DNA of 64,000 nucleotides, from assembly GCA_963710735.1 (NCBI GenBank), contig CAVQBN010000006.1, positions 472,745 through 536,744 of the forward strand, in the 5' to 3' direction. The position numbers were made by a program, and so were the translations under genes. This document shows, piece after piece, positions 53,250 through 62,181 of the stretch. The notes beneath the pieces are model-generated. The model was not told where the DNA came from. It searched no databases and saw nothing but the letters and a program-made list of their open reading frames with translations. The number at the start of each line of letters is the position of its first letter. Position 1 is the first letter of the stretch. Source of the DNA: FEN-1297 sp963710735. GTDB lineage: Bacteria; Bacteroidota; Ignavibacteria; Ignavibacteriales; Ignavibacteriaceae.

Positions 53250-55661
53250 ATGAAGACATTAACGATTTTCTTTATAGTACTATCATTTATAAATACTATA
53301 AATGCCCAACAATTTTATATCCAAGGGAAAGTAATAGACCAAAAGAATAAAGAATTATTAAGTTATACAAACATCAGGGTAGCAAACACAACAATGGGCA
53401 CAGCTGCCAACAGAAATGGAGAGTATGAGCTTCGTTTTGCACCAGGTAATTATAAATTAATTGCTTCATACATCGGTTACAACTCAGATACTATTTCAGT
53501 AGATTTAACTAAAAATTTATCCGGCATTAATTTTTATCTTGTACAAACAAACGTCAATCTACCAGAAGTTACAGTAACGCCCGGCGAAAACCCGGCTATT
53601 AGAATAATTAAAGAGGCTATTAGAAGAAAAGATGAGCGTGAAAAAAAATTATTAAGTTACGAATTCGATGCTTACACCAGGGGTATAATAAAAACACAAA
53701 AAGATATTTCTGCAGGGAGCAATAGTGTAGGCTTAAATATAGGAAGCGACACTTCTGCTTTAAAAATTACCGGCATTCTTGAAAATGAAAGTAAGGGCTA
53801 CTTTAAAAAGCCCGATAATTATAAAGAAATAATCGTAGCAAGAAAACAGAGCTCAAATTTTCCTTCATCTATAAATGTACTAACCGGCGGGAGAATAATT
53901 CAAAATTTTTATAACGATAATATTAATTTTTTAGGCAAAGATCTACCAGGCCCTTTAGCCGATAATGCGTTAAATTATTATTACTACTACATAAAAAAAA
54001 TACTGGCAATAGATCATCAGATGGTATATCAAATTTATATGTCGCCCGATGACCCGAGTGATCCAGGATTTATCGGAAATATATTTATAACCGATAGTAC
54101 ATTTAATATGATTAAAGTTGATGTTGCACTTAATAGAGCGGCAAATATCGGGGGTTTATTTGACAGCGTGGAAGTCTTGCAGCAATTTTCAGAATTTCAT
54201 GATTCAATTTATATGCCTGTGGATTACAGATTATTCATTACCGCTAACTTTTTAGGATTAGCCAAATTAGGATTTGAAATCAATTCTATACTTTATGATT
54301 ATAAAATAAATCCTGATATAAATAATGATTTCTTTAACAAAGTAATATTATCTGTAACTCCCGGTGCTGATTCAAAAGATTCTACGTATTGGGCTAATGC
54401 CGTTACAGTACCAACTACAAAAGAAGAAGAAGCAGCATATAAAAGGATTGATAGTTTACAAAGTGTACCTAAATCTTTCTGGGATAATTTTTCACCGCTT
54501 TCAACCAGGATTAATTATTCGAAATATTTTTCAACCAGTGCACCATTGGGCATGTATCACTTTAACAGAGTTGAAGGCAACAGTCTTGATTTCGGATTCT
54601 TTCTTCATCGGGCAGCTGATCAAAGGCTTAATTCATCATTAAATTTTTCGTATGGGTTTTCGGATAAAAAACTAAAAAGTGAATTCAGGGCTTCTTATTT
54701 ATTTGGTGATTACCGTACTTATAAAATTTCTGCTCATGCTTTCAATAAGCTCAACATACTTTTTGGTAATTCAGATGATTACAACGATCTTACAGCTACA
54801 ATATTAGCACTGGTTTCAAAAGATGATTTTAGGGATTATTATTATTCTAATGGTTTTAATATAAATTTTTCAGGAGAGGTGCTTCCTATTCTCACAATGA
54901 GCGCAGGCTTTTTAAACCATACCGATAAAAATGCTTTCAAGAATACTGAGTTTTCTTTTTTTGCCAAAGACAGATTCTTCCGGCCAAATCCTCCTATATA
55001 TGAAACAAAAGTAAATGCGGTACATTTAGGTTTAAATTTTGATTTCCGGGATTTTATTGAAGACGGTTTTTTTAGAAGAAGAACCTCTATGGGCAAATCA
55101 TATTTTACTTTTGGAGGTGATATAAACTTTTCAAATAAAAGTTTCTTAAAGAGTGATTTAGATTATACTACATATGAATTTAATGCAAGAGGTATTATAC
55201 ATACCTTCAAATCAGCAGAATTAAATATTAAAGTTTTGGGTATGTATACTAAAGGTGAACTGCCTTATCAAATGCTTTATTCATTACCAGGGAACATCAA
55301 TCTTACAGCTCAAAGTTTTTCATTTAGAACATTGAATATTAATGAAATATTAGGTGACCGGGTTATAACAATTTACTTAGAACACAATTTTGGAGATGAA
55401 CTTTTTAGGTTGTTGGATATTCCCCTAGTAAAAGACTGGGAGCTTCAGCTTAATACATATCTTAATATTGCTTATTCAAATATCGGGAACGAATCAAAGT
55501 CAATATCTCCATACCCGATACAGACACTTAAGCATCCATTTTTTGAAGCCGGTTTCGGCATAGGCCAAATTTTATTCCCGCTGCAGCTTGATTTTACCTG
55601 GCGGCTGAACTACAGAGGAGAAAATAATTTTAGGATTGGGATAAACTCTTTCATTTTTTAG
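53250..55661 (+). CDS. Carboxypeptidase-like regulatory domain / DUF5686 outer-membrane protein
   Basis: 803 residues. A signal peptide (MKTLTIFFIVLSFINTINAQ) precedes a CarboxypepD_reg-like beta-sandwich (22-105, GKVIDQKNKELLSYTNIRV to SYIGYNSDTISVDL) and a large DUF5686 part (about 125-803) rich in Asn/Tyr strands and ending in a barrel strand (NFRIGINSFIF). This architecture is common in Bacteroidota outer membranes; the role is unknown. It converges with the downstream amidase gene, whose 3' end overlaps this gene by 11 nt. Confidence 0.9.
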   Translation: MKTLTIFFIVLSFINTINAQQFYIQGKVIDQKNKELLSYTNIRVANTTMGTAANRNGEYELRFAPGNYKLIASYIGYNSDTISVDLTKNLSGINFYLVQTNVNLPEVTVTPGENPAIRIIKEAIRRKDEREKKLLSYEFDAYTRGIIKTQKDISAGSNSVGLNIGSDTSALKITGILENESKGYFKKPDNYKEIIVARKQSSNFPSSINVLTGGRIIQNFYNDNINFLGKDLPGPLADNALNYYYYYIKKILAIDHQMVYQIYMSPDDPSDPGFIGNIFITDSTFNMIKVDVALNRAANIGGLFDSVEVLQQFSEFHDSIYMPVDYRLFITANFLGLAKLGFEINSILYDYKINPDINNDFFNKVILSVTPGADSKDSTYWANAVTVPTTKEEEAAYKRIDSLQSVPKSFWDNFSPLSTRINYSKYFSTSAPLGMYHFNRVEGNSLDFGFFLHRAADQRLNSSLNFSYGFSDKKLKSEFRASYLFGDYRTYKISAHAFNKLNILFGNSDDYNDLTATILALVSKDDFRDYYYSNGFNINFSGEVLPILTMSAGFLNHTDKNAFKNTEFSFFAKDRFFRPNPPIYETKVNAVHLGLNFDFRDFIEDGFFRRRTSMGKSYFTFGGDINFSNKSFLKSDLDYTTYEFNARGIIHTFKSAELNIKVLGMYTKGELPYQMLYSLPGNINLTAQSFSFRTLNINEILGDRVITIYLEHNFGDELFRLLDIPLVKDWELQLNTYLNIAYSNIGNESKSISPYPIQTLKHPFFEAGFGIGQILFPLQLDFTWRLNYRGENNFRIGINSFIF

Positions 55662-58600
55662 AACTCTGCATATCAAAATACCTTAAGACAGATTTCATTA
55701 CTTGATCTCTTGATTGTTCTCCTTCTATTGTCTCAAACGGTATTCCCATTACTATTACTCCGTAATTTCCCTTGTATCCCACTCCAGCCGGGAACTCATT
55801 CTCACTGTACCTTAATATTACTTTACTGCCGTTATATGCTCCTATCGCATCCGGACTCTCTACTGCATATATCTTGTCATTCAATTTCGTGTTATATTCA
55901 AATGAACTGAACTTCGGCATAAACTCCGAATCTGCCGAGTATACTCCGCCTCCGCTTGATCCATGATCTGTATCTAGTCTATACTTTAAGATATTCTCTG
56001 CAAACTTTATGTCCGTTGTGTCTACCGGCTTTACCCTGAACAGATCACTTCCTACATAAGCTCCGCTGATAAAAATATTTCCTCCTCCTTCTAAATAATA
56101 CTTTATTTCCTTCTGAAGCTTCGCCGGGATCGTCTTATACATTATTCCTCTCAACTTATCTTCCCTTGTTCTCTCCCAATCTGTCTTCTTCTGTTCTCCC
56201 AAGATCAAATCTACCAGGCTGTACTTCCTTAAATCTATCTCTCCTTTCTCCACCGACTTTACACTGGCACTCTCAAATCCATAGCCGTTCTCCATCAATG
56301 ATTTTCCATGTATATACGGATAATCAAACGTATTACCAGCTATTACCTTGCCCTCATAGTCTGATCTGCTCGCCCCCCAGCCAGGATCATCATTTGTCTT
56401 CCACTGGGAGGTTGAATCATAATTATACTCTCTCCCGGTAAAGCTTATATCATACATATAAGGCACTCCTCTGTCTTCCCCGTTAACAAAGCCCGAATAG
56501 CCAGGTGTTGATACTATTGCCGGGGCTGATACTCTATCGAATCCGTTTACTATCAGTACCTTTTTCTGTTCATTCGGCATTCTGCATACTGACAATATCT
56601 CTGACGGGAAACTTTCTCCTCCAGAATTTATCGCCGTCACCTTATAGCTGTATATATGACCAGTCTTTATATTACCTATCTCTGCATACGGATGGTCTAC
56701 TATCTGCCCGTTGTCAAAGTCTCCTGAGTCTATCCTTGTATAAACTATATACCTATCTGCTTTTGCTGTTGGTTCAAGCGAGTCTGCTGTCGGCTCCCAG
56801 CTGAGCTTTACACTATCTCCCTTTATCTCACTTCTGAAATCTGTCACCGGAAGTGGTTCAACTACATACTTAAAATGATCTTGTACTGACAAGAAACGGA
56901 GCATTCCCTTATACATCGCTCTCGCTACATCAAACTTAAATCGAGGGTCTTGTGCAAATTGCATATCCAGAAAATTTTGGTGAGATAATAACTCAATTAA
57001 TACTGCCGGAACATTCGGACGATATACTTCACTGTATTGCTGTGGATAGGCATCATTAGAAGGCTGCTCATCCATAATTTGCCTTCTGTTCCACTCTGGA
57101 TCAAATTTATTACGAATATCATTTACTATTTGTGTCTGCATAATATCAGCTAAATCTCTGCTTGCAAGTCTCGATGTTCCATCAGGAAAATCTGTTACGG
57201 AATTTTCTCCTTTAATGCCATAAAGAGCAAGTGTTCCTATTGTAGTATTATTATGCGTAACACCGGCATCGGTATGAAATGCCAAAGAAAGATCCATCGG
57301 TATACCTAATCCTTTTTCTTGTACATCATTTAAGGATGAACCATTAAGATAATTTATATACTTGCTTCTATCTTGTTTATCGTCATTATAATCATCGCTG
57401 TCATTATTAAAGCTGTAAAGTGAATCGGGTATGCCGGCATACTGCAGATAATATCTGCTTCCTTCGACAAACTTAGGTCTTCCGCTTGTGCTGCCCGCCC
57501 TAACTACAATTCCCATTCCTCCGCCAAATCTTATACCATCGGCTGAAATAATTTTTCCTGCTTCACTGCTTTGATTTATTAATTCAACTTTGTCTGTTTT
57601 GGGATGATATCCTTTTTGAAATTTAAACTTTCCTAGAAACTGCCATGTACTTCCCCCAATTTGCTGATTAACTTCAAACTCAGTTTTAGTGCCCCCGTGA
57701 TAAACTAAGTATTGCGCATCGGATACATTTTCATCAGAAGCATTATATGAAATATATACTGAATAATAACCTGTCTCGGGAATTTTAGGAATCCAACTTG
57801 CTGACGCTGTTGAAATAGAATCTGAAATTATTGTTCGGTAGGTCCCCTTAGTAAAGGGATTATAATCTACAGGGTAAGGAGGATTACCGATTGAAAATCC
57901 TTCTTGTTTTCCAGTCATCCATAAATTTTTTTTATTTGTGCTTTTCTCAATATAATTTTTTGAAGACACATCTTCATGACTATCATTATCAACCACGACT
58001 GAATATGTTTGAACATCTCTTTCCCGGGGATCAAATACAACAGCACCAGCATTTTCCAGCATTGGAATTAAATATGGGATACAAAAAGATGAGGGCAGTA
58101 AATCTTCTACAGATTGAAATAATCTTGGGCGTTGCCATTCCCATCTGCCTTCCTTGGAATTATAGTACCAGCCATGGCTGGGAGCTACTGCAATATTTCG
58201 ATTAAACAGTCCATTAGATGGTGTAAGATTTTTACTTATATTTTTGACGACAGGATTTGGTCTTTCTCCTTTACGGTTAGGAATTCTTGCTTCATCATAT
58301 TGGCTTTTATTTTTCCTGAAATAATTTGGTATTAAATCTTCAATTGGATAACCTAAAGTTAATATTGAATATTTATAATCTTTTAAGCTATTCCCAAAAT
58401 ATTTCTTAACTTCAGAATAAATTTTGTCTACATTCTTTTCTCTAAACGGAATAAAAGAAAACTGCCTGTTAAATAATATTTGTACTTTTTTATCAGATGA
58501 ATCAATTGCAAATTTTCCTACTTTTGAACCATAAGGAATTTGAAAGGATAAGTTTCTTTTAATTACATCGTTCTTAAAGTTTTCAATTTTTTTAGATAGA

Positions 58601-58710
58601 GGGATTTTAGACGGTTCGGTTTTTTCTTGAGTTGTAATTTCTCTAGAAGTACAGTTGAATAGTAGTAAAGGTAGTATAAATATTATTGAAAGCTTAATTA
58701 ATTTCAGCAT
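55651..58710 (-). CDS. Lipoprotein amidase with golvesin-like insert, copy B
   Basis: 1019 residues; lipoprotein signal ending at Cys20 (LLLFNC). The zinc amidase (Amidase_3-like) residues are spread out: SHGWYY (His179), VED (Glu202), AFHTDAG (His479) and LIELLSH (Glu573). A golvesin C-terminal-like domain (about 295-400, GYYSVYISYNASD to ADGIRFGGG) sits between the first and second pairs, so the amidase is split by an insert. A fibronectin type III domain (about 618-710) and a glutamine-amidotransferase-like C-terminal domain (about 715-1019) follow. From about residue 574 it is nearly identical to the neighbouring copy A. Likely acts on cell-wall glycopeptides at the surface; relatives are often labelled xanthan lyase. 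Confidence 0.85.
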   Translation of the reverse strand: MLKLIKLSIIFILPLLLFNCTSREITTQEKTEPSKIPLSKKIENFKNDVIKRNLSFQIPYGSKVGKFAIDSSDKKVQILFNRQFSFIPFREKNVDKIYSEVKKYFGNSLKDYKYSILTLGYPIEDLIPNYFRKNKSQYDEARIPNRKGERPNPVVKNISKNLTPSNGLFNRNIAVAPSHGWYYNSKEGRWEWQRPRLFQSVEDLLPSSFCIPYLIPMLENAGAVVFDPRERDVQTYSVVVDNDSHEDVSSKNYIEKSTNKKNLWMTGKQEGFSIGNPPYPVDYNPFTKGTYRTIISDSISTASASWIPKIPETGYYSVYISYNASDENVSDAQYLVYHGGTKTEFEVNQQIGGSTWQFLGKFKFQKGYHPKTDKVELINQSSEAGKIISADGIRFGGGMGIVVRAGSTSGRPKFVEGSRYYLQYAGIPDSLYSFNNDSDDYNDDKQDRSKYINYLNGSSLNDVQEKGLGIPMDLSLAFHTDAGVTHNNTTIGTLALYGIKGENSVTDFPDGTSRLASRDLADIMQTQIVNDIRNKFDPEWNRRQIMDEQPSNDAYPQQYSEVYRPNVPAVLIELLSHQNFLDMQFAQDPRFKFDVARAMYKGMLRFLSVQDHFKYVVEPLPVTDFRSEIKGDSVKLSWEPTADSLEPTAKADRYIVYTRIDSGDFDNGQIVDHPYAEIGNIKTGHIYSYKVTAINSGGESFPSEILSVCRMPNEQKKVLIVNGFDRVSAPAIVSTPGYSGFVNGEDRGVPYMYDISFTGREYNYDSTSQWKTNDDPGWGASRSDYEGKVIAGNTFDYPYIHGKSLMENGYGFESASVKSVEKGEIDLRKYSLVDLILGEQKKTDWERTREDKLRGIMYKTIPAKLQKEIKYYLEGGGNIFISGAYVGSDLFRVKPVDTTDIKFAENILKYRLDTDHGSSGGGVYSADSEFMPKFSSFEYNTKLNDKIYAVESPDAIGAYNGSKVILRYSENEFPAGVGYKGNYGVIVMGIPFETIEGEQSRDQVMKSVLRYFDMQSSKK
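55675..56990. repeat. 1.3-kb near-identical module, first copy (3' part of copy B)
   Basis: Matches 58844-60161 over its whole length with only scattered substitutions and one 2-nt length difference at the coding 3' end. The match stops abruptly at TGAGATAATA (56981-56990), just after the catalytic Glu codon of the amidase; upstream of that the two genes are clearly diverged. Confidence 0.9.
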
Positions 58711-58843
58711 AAGTTAATTTTTACTAGAATATAATAATGATGTTTATTTATGAACGACCTGAAATACCGGATAAATTATTCCCGGTATCTCAAGTTTACT
58801 TATTTCTTGTTTTAATATTAAAATTATGTTTCCTTTACAATCC

Positions 58844-60161
58844 AAAATACCTTAAGACAGATTTCATTACTTGCTGCTCTTATCTGTTGCTCCTTCTATT
58901 GTCTCAAATGGTATTCCCATTACTATTACTCCGTAATTTCCCTTGTATCCCACTCCAGCCGGGAATTCATTCTCACTGTATCTTAATATTACTTTACTGC
59001 CGTTATATGCTCCTATCGCATCCGGACTCTCTACCGCATATATCTTGTCATTCAATTTCGTGTTATATTCAAATGAACTGAACTTTGGCATAAACTCAGA
59101 ATCTGCCGAGTATACTCCGCCTCCGCTTGATCCATGATCTGTATCTAGTCTATACTTTAAGATATTCTCTGCAAACTTTATGTCCGTTGTGTCTACCGGC
59201 TTCACCCTGAACAAATCACTTCCTACATACGCTCCGCTTACAAGTATATTTCCTCCTCCTTCTAAATAATACTTTATCTCCTTCTGAAGCTTCGCTGGGA
59301 TCGTCTTATACATTATTCCTCTCAATGTATCTTCCTTCGGTCTCTCCCAATCTGTCTTCTTCTGTTCTCCCAGTATCAAATCTATTAAGCTGTACTTCCT
59401 TAAGTCTACTTCTCCATTCTCCACTGACTTTACACTCACACTCTCAAATCCATAGCCGTTCTCCATTAATGATTTTCCATGCACGTACGGATAATCAAAC
59501 GTGTTACCAGCTATTACCTTACCCTCATAGTCTGATCTGCTCGCTCCCCAGCCCGGATCATCATTTGTCTTCCACTGGGAGGTTGAATCATAATTATACT
59601 CTCTCCCGGTAAAGCTTATATCATACATATAAGGCACTCCTCTGTCTTCCCCGTTAACAAAGCCCGAATAGCCAGGTGTTGACACTATTGCCGGGGCTGA
59701 TACTCTATCGAATCCGTTTACTATCAGCACCTTTTTCTGTTCATTCGGCATTCTGCATACTGACAATATCTCTGACGGGAAACTTTCTCCTCCAGAATTT
59801 ATCGCCGTCACCTTATAGCTGTATATATGACCAGTCTTTATATTACCTATCTCTGCATACGGATGGTCTACTATCTGCCCGTTGTCGAAGTCTCCCGAAT
59901 CTATCCTTGTATAGACTATATACCTATCTGCTTTTGCTGTTGGTTCCAGTGTGTCTGCTGTCGGCTCCCAGCTGAGCTTTACACTATCTCCCTTTATCTC
60001 ACTTCTGAAATCTGTCACTGGAAGTGGTTCCACTACATACTTGAAATGATCTTGGACTGACAAGAAACGTAGCATTCCCTTATACATCGCTCTCGCTACA
60101 TCAAACTTAAATCGAGGGTCTTGTGCAAATTGCATATCCAGAAAATTTTGGTGAGATAATA
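58844..60161. repeat. 1.3-kb near-identical module, second copy (3' part of copy A)
   Basis: Partner of 55675-56990. It reaches past the stop of copy A at 58867: the bases that encode VMKSVLRYF in copy B lie untranslated at 58844-58866 here. The boundary at its other end is TGAGATAATA (60152-60161). Confidence 0.9.
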
Positions 60162-61869
60162 GTTCTACCAATAAGGAAGGTACGTTAGGATTACGTGATT
60201 CACTATAACCCGCATTTTCAAGAGCTCTTCGATTCCATGCGGGATCATATTTTTTTCTTATATCATTCACAATTTGTGTTTGTACAATATCACCTAAATC
60301 TCTGTTTGCCAAACGGGACATACTATCCGGAAAAACAGTTTTAAAATGCGCATCTCTAATACTGTAAGCTACAAAAGTACCAACCGTGGTATCATTGTGT
60401 GTAATACCGGCATCTGTATGAAATGCCATAGAAAGATCAATCGGAATTCCCAGTCCCTTTGCATCTCTATCACGGTTTGGCCCGAACGGTTTACCATAAA
60501 GATAATTTACATATTCAGGCCGGCTTTGATAATCATCATTATAATCATTTTCTCCTTTGTTTAAATCATAAACTAAAGTATCGGGCATACCGGCATACTG
60601 CAGATAATAACGTGCGCCTTCAAAAATTTTTTCACGTCCGCTTGCTCTGCCGCCTCTAGCAATTACACCTATTCCTCCTCCGAATCTTACTGCATCGGCT
60701 GAAACAATTTTACCGGCTTCAGAACTTTTATTTTGTAATTCTACTTTATCTGTTTTAGGATGATACCCTTCTTGAAATTTAAATTCTCCAAGATAAATCC
60801 AGGTACTGCCCCCAATCTGCTGATTAATTTTGAATTCGGTTTTACTTCCATCATGATAAACTATATAATTAGCATCACTAACATTTGTGTCTGATGCATT
60901 ATAGGAAATATATACCGAGTAATATCCTGTAGAAGGAATATTTGGAATCCAGCTTACAATGGCTGAAACAGAAGTATCTGATTTTATAGTTCTGTATGTA
61001 CCTTTGGTAAAGGGATTATAATCATTTGGATAGGGTGGATTTCCAACTGCGAAGCCTTCTCCGTGACCTGTCTGCCATTTATTCTTTCTCGATTTACTGC
61101 TTTCAACATAGAACTTGGATTTTAAATCCTGCTTCGAATCATTATCAACAACTACTGCATATTTTTGGATATCTCTTTCACGCGGATCGAATACAACTGC
61201 ACCAGCATTTTCCAGCATTGGAATTAAATAAGGAACCACAAAAGAAAGTGGTAATTTGTCTTCCACTGTTTGGAATAATCTAGGACGCTGCCATTCCCAG
61301 CGGTCTTTTTTATTATTATAGTACCATCCATGACTCGGCCAAACAACAATATTTCTATCATACAATCCATTGGTAGGGATAAAACTTTTACTAACATCTC
61401 TCACGACAGGCAAAGGCCTTTGCTTAACTCCTTTTGGTAAACGGCTGTAATCATAATCAGCCGTATCTTTTCTAAAATAGTTCGGAACTAAAGTTTCAAT
61501 AGGATAATGTAATGTTCTTATCGAATATTTATAATCATTAAAAGAGGGGCCAAAAATATTTTTTACTGTTTTGTATATTAAAGCAACATTGCTGTCTCTG
61601 AACGGAATGTATGAGAAATTTCTGTTAAAATCTATTATTACAGTCTTTGCTGCCGTATCGATTAATATTGTGTCAACCTTTGAACCGGCTGGTATTTTAA
61701 ATGCAAGGTTATTCGCCTTAAAATCAATTTCAAATTCATTTGCTTTATCAAAAACAGTCATCTTTGCTTTTACAGGAAAAACGTCTTTAATAATCGGTTC
61801 CGAACTGCAACTATAAAATATTATTGCGATTGTAAAAAAGATAATTGGTTGTATAAGGTATTGCTTCAT
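58867..61869 (-). CDS. Lipoprotein amidase with golvesin-like insert, copy A
   Basis: 1000 residues, same domain order as copy B, with a lipobox at Cys21 (IIFYSC) and amidase residues in SHGWYY, TVED, AFHTDAG and LVELLSH. The N-terminal 569 residues are related to but clearly different from copy B; the rest is almost identical. It ends EGATDKSSK where copy B reads EGEQSRDQVMKSVLRYF, because of a 2-nt length difference, so it lacks the last 12-19 residues. It is upstream of copy B by 156 nt. Whether both are expressed is unknown. Confidence 0.85.
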   Translation of the reverse strand: MKQYLIQPIIFFTIAIIFYSCSSEPIIKDVFPVKAKMTVFDKANEFEIDFKANNLAFKIPAGSKVDTILIDTAAKTVIIDFNRNFSYIPFRDSNVALIYKTVKNIFGPSFNDYKYSIRTLHYPIETLVPNYFRKDTADYDYSRLPKGVKQRPLPVVRDVSKSFIPTNGLYDRNIVVWPSHGWYYNNKKDRWEWQRPRLFQTVEDKLPLSFVVPYLIPMLENAGAVVFDPRERDIQKYAVVVDNDSKQDLKSKFYVESSKSRKNKWQTGHGEGFAVGNPPYPNDYNPFTKGTYRTIKSDTSVSAIVSWIPNIPSTGYYSVYISYNASDTNVSDANYIVYHDGSKTEFKINQQIGGSTWIYLGEFKFQEGYHPKTDKVELQNKSSEAGKIVSADAVRFGGGIGVIARGGRASGREKIFEGARYYLQYAGMPDTLVYDLNKGENDYNDDYQSRPEYVNYLYGKPFGPNRDRDAKGLGIPIDLSMAFHTDAGITHNDTTVGTFVAYSIRDAHFKTVFPDSMSRLANRDLGDIVQTQIVNDIRKKYDPAWNRRALENAGYSESRNPNVPSLLVELLSHQNFLDMQFAQDPRFKFDVARAMYKGMLRFLSVQDHFKYVVEPLPVTDFRSEIKGDSVKLSWEPTADTLEPTAKADRYIVYTRIDSGDFDNGQIVDHPYAEIGNIKTGHIYSYKVTAINSGGESFPSEILSVCRMPNEQKKVLIVNGFDRVSAPAIVSTPGYSGFVNGEDRGVPYMYDISFTGREYNYDSTSQWKTNDDPGWGASRSDYEGKVIAGNTFDYPYVHGKSLMENGYGFESVSVKSVENGEVDLRKYSLIDLILGEQKKTDWERPKEDTLRGIMYKTIPAKLQKEIKYYLEGGGNILVSGAYVGSDLFRVKPVDTTDIKFAENILKYRLDTDHGSSGGGVYSADSEFMPKFSSFEYNTKLNDKIYAVESPDAIGAYNGSKVILRYSENEFPAGVGYKGNYGVIVMGIPFETIEGATDKSSK

Positions 61870-62181
61870 AATTTTTCTCGATAAGTATATTAGAAATATT
61901 ATAATAAATATAGTAGCACTAAAAATAAAAAATTTAATAGTCTATCACATCTTTATATCAAATAATTCTTTTATACGAATGTTAAATACTAATGCACGCT
62001 AAATTGTTTTGATCACAATAATTATTGCATGCTTCAGGTCACTTCAAGTCAAAATTGGCATTATGTTTAATCATTTATATATTTGGAATACAGTGGATAT
62101 TAGAATTATATAAAAATTCTTTTAAATGCTTCTTTAATTAAGACTCTATCGTTGTTTTAAACTATCTATCAGAAAATTATT
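61870..62181. other. Divergent intergenic region upstream of ppc
   Basis: 312 nt. Holds the ppc promoter (62055-62085); otherwise AT-rich, with no frame or hairpin worth noting. Confidence 0.4.
62055..62085 (+). promoter_or_regulatory. Bacteroidota-type promoter of ppc
   Basis: TTG (62055-62057), 20 nt, TATATTTG (62078-62085), about 96 nt upstream of the ppc ATG. Same spacing as the sigma and toxin-antitoxin promoters. Confidence 0.6.

Noticed and set aside
55710..56804. Several 66-99-codon plus-strand frames inside amidase copy B, repeated in copy A
   Set aside because: They lie wholly within a strongly supported coding gene; their leucine/serine-rich products reflect the codon bias of the shared module.
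55675..60161. Insertion sequence as the source of the 1.3-kb repeat
   Set aside because: The repeat lies within coding frames of both genes, has no terminal inverted repeats and encodes no transposase.
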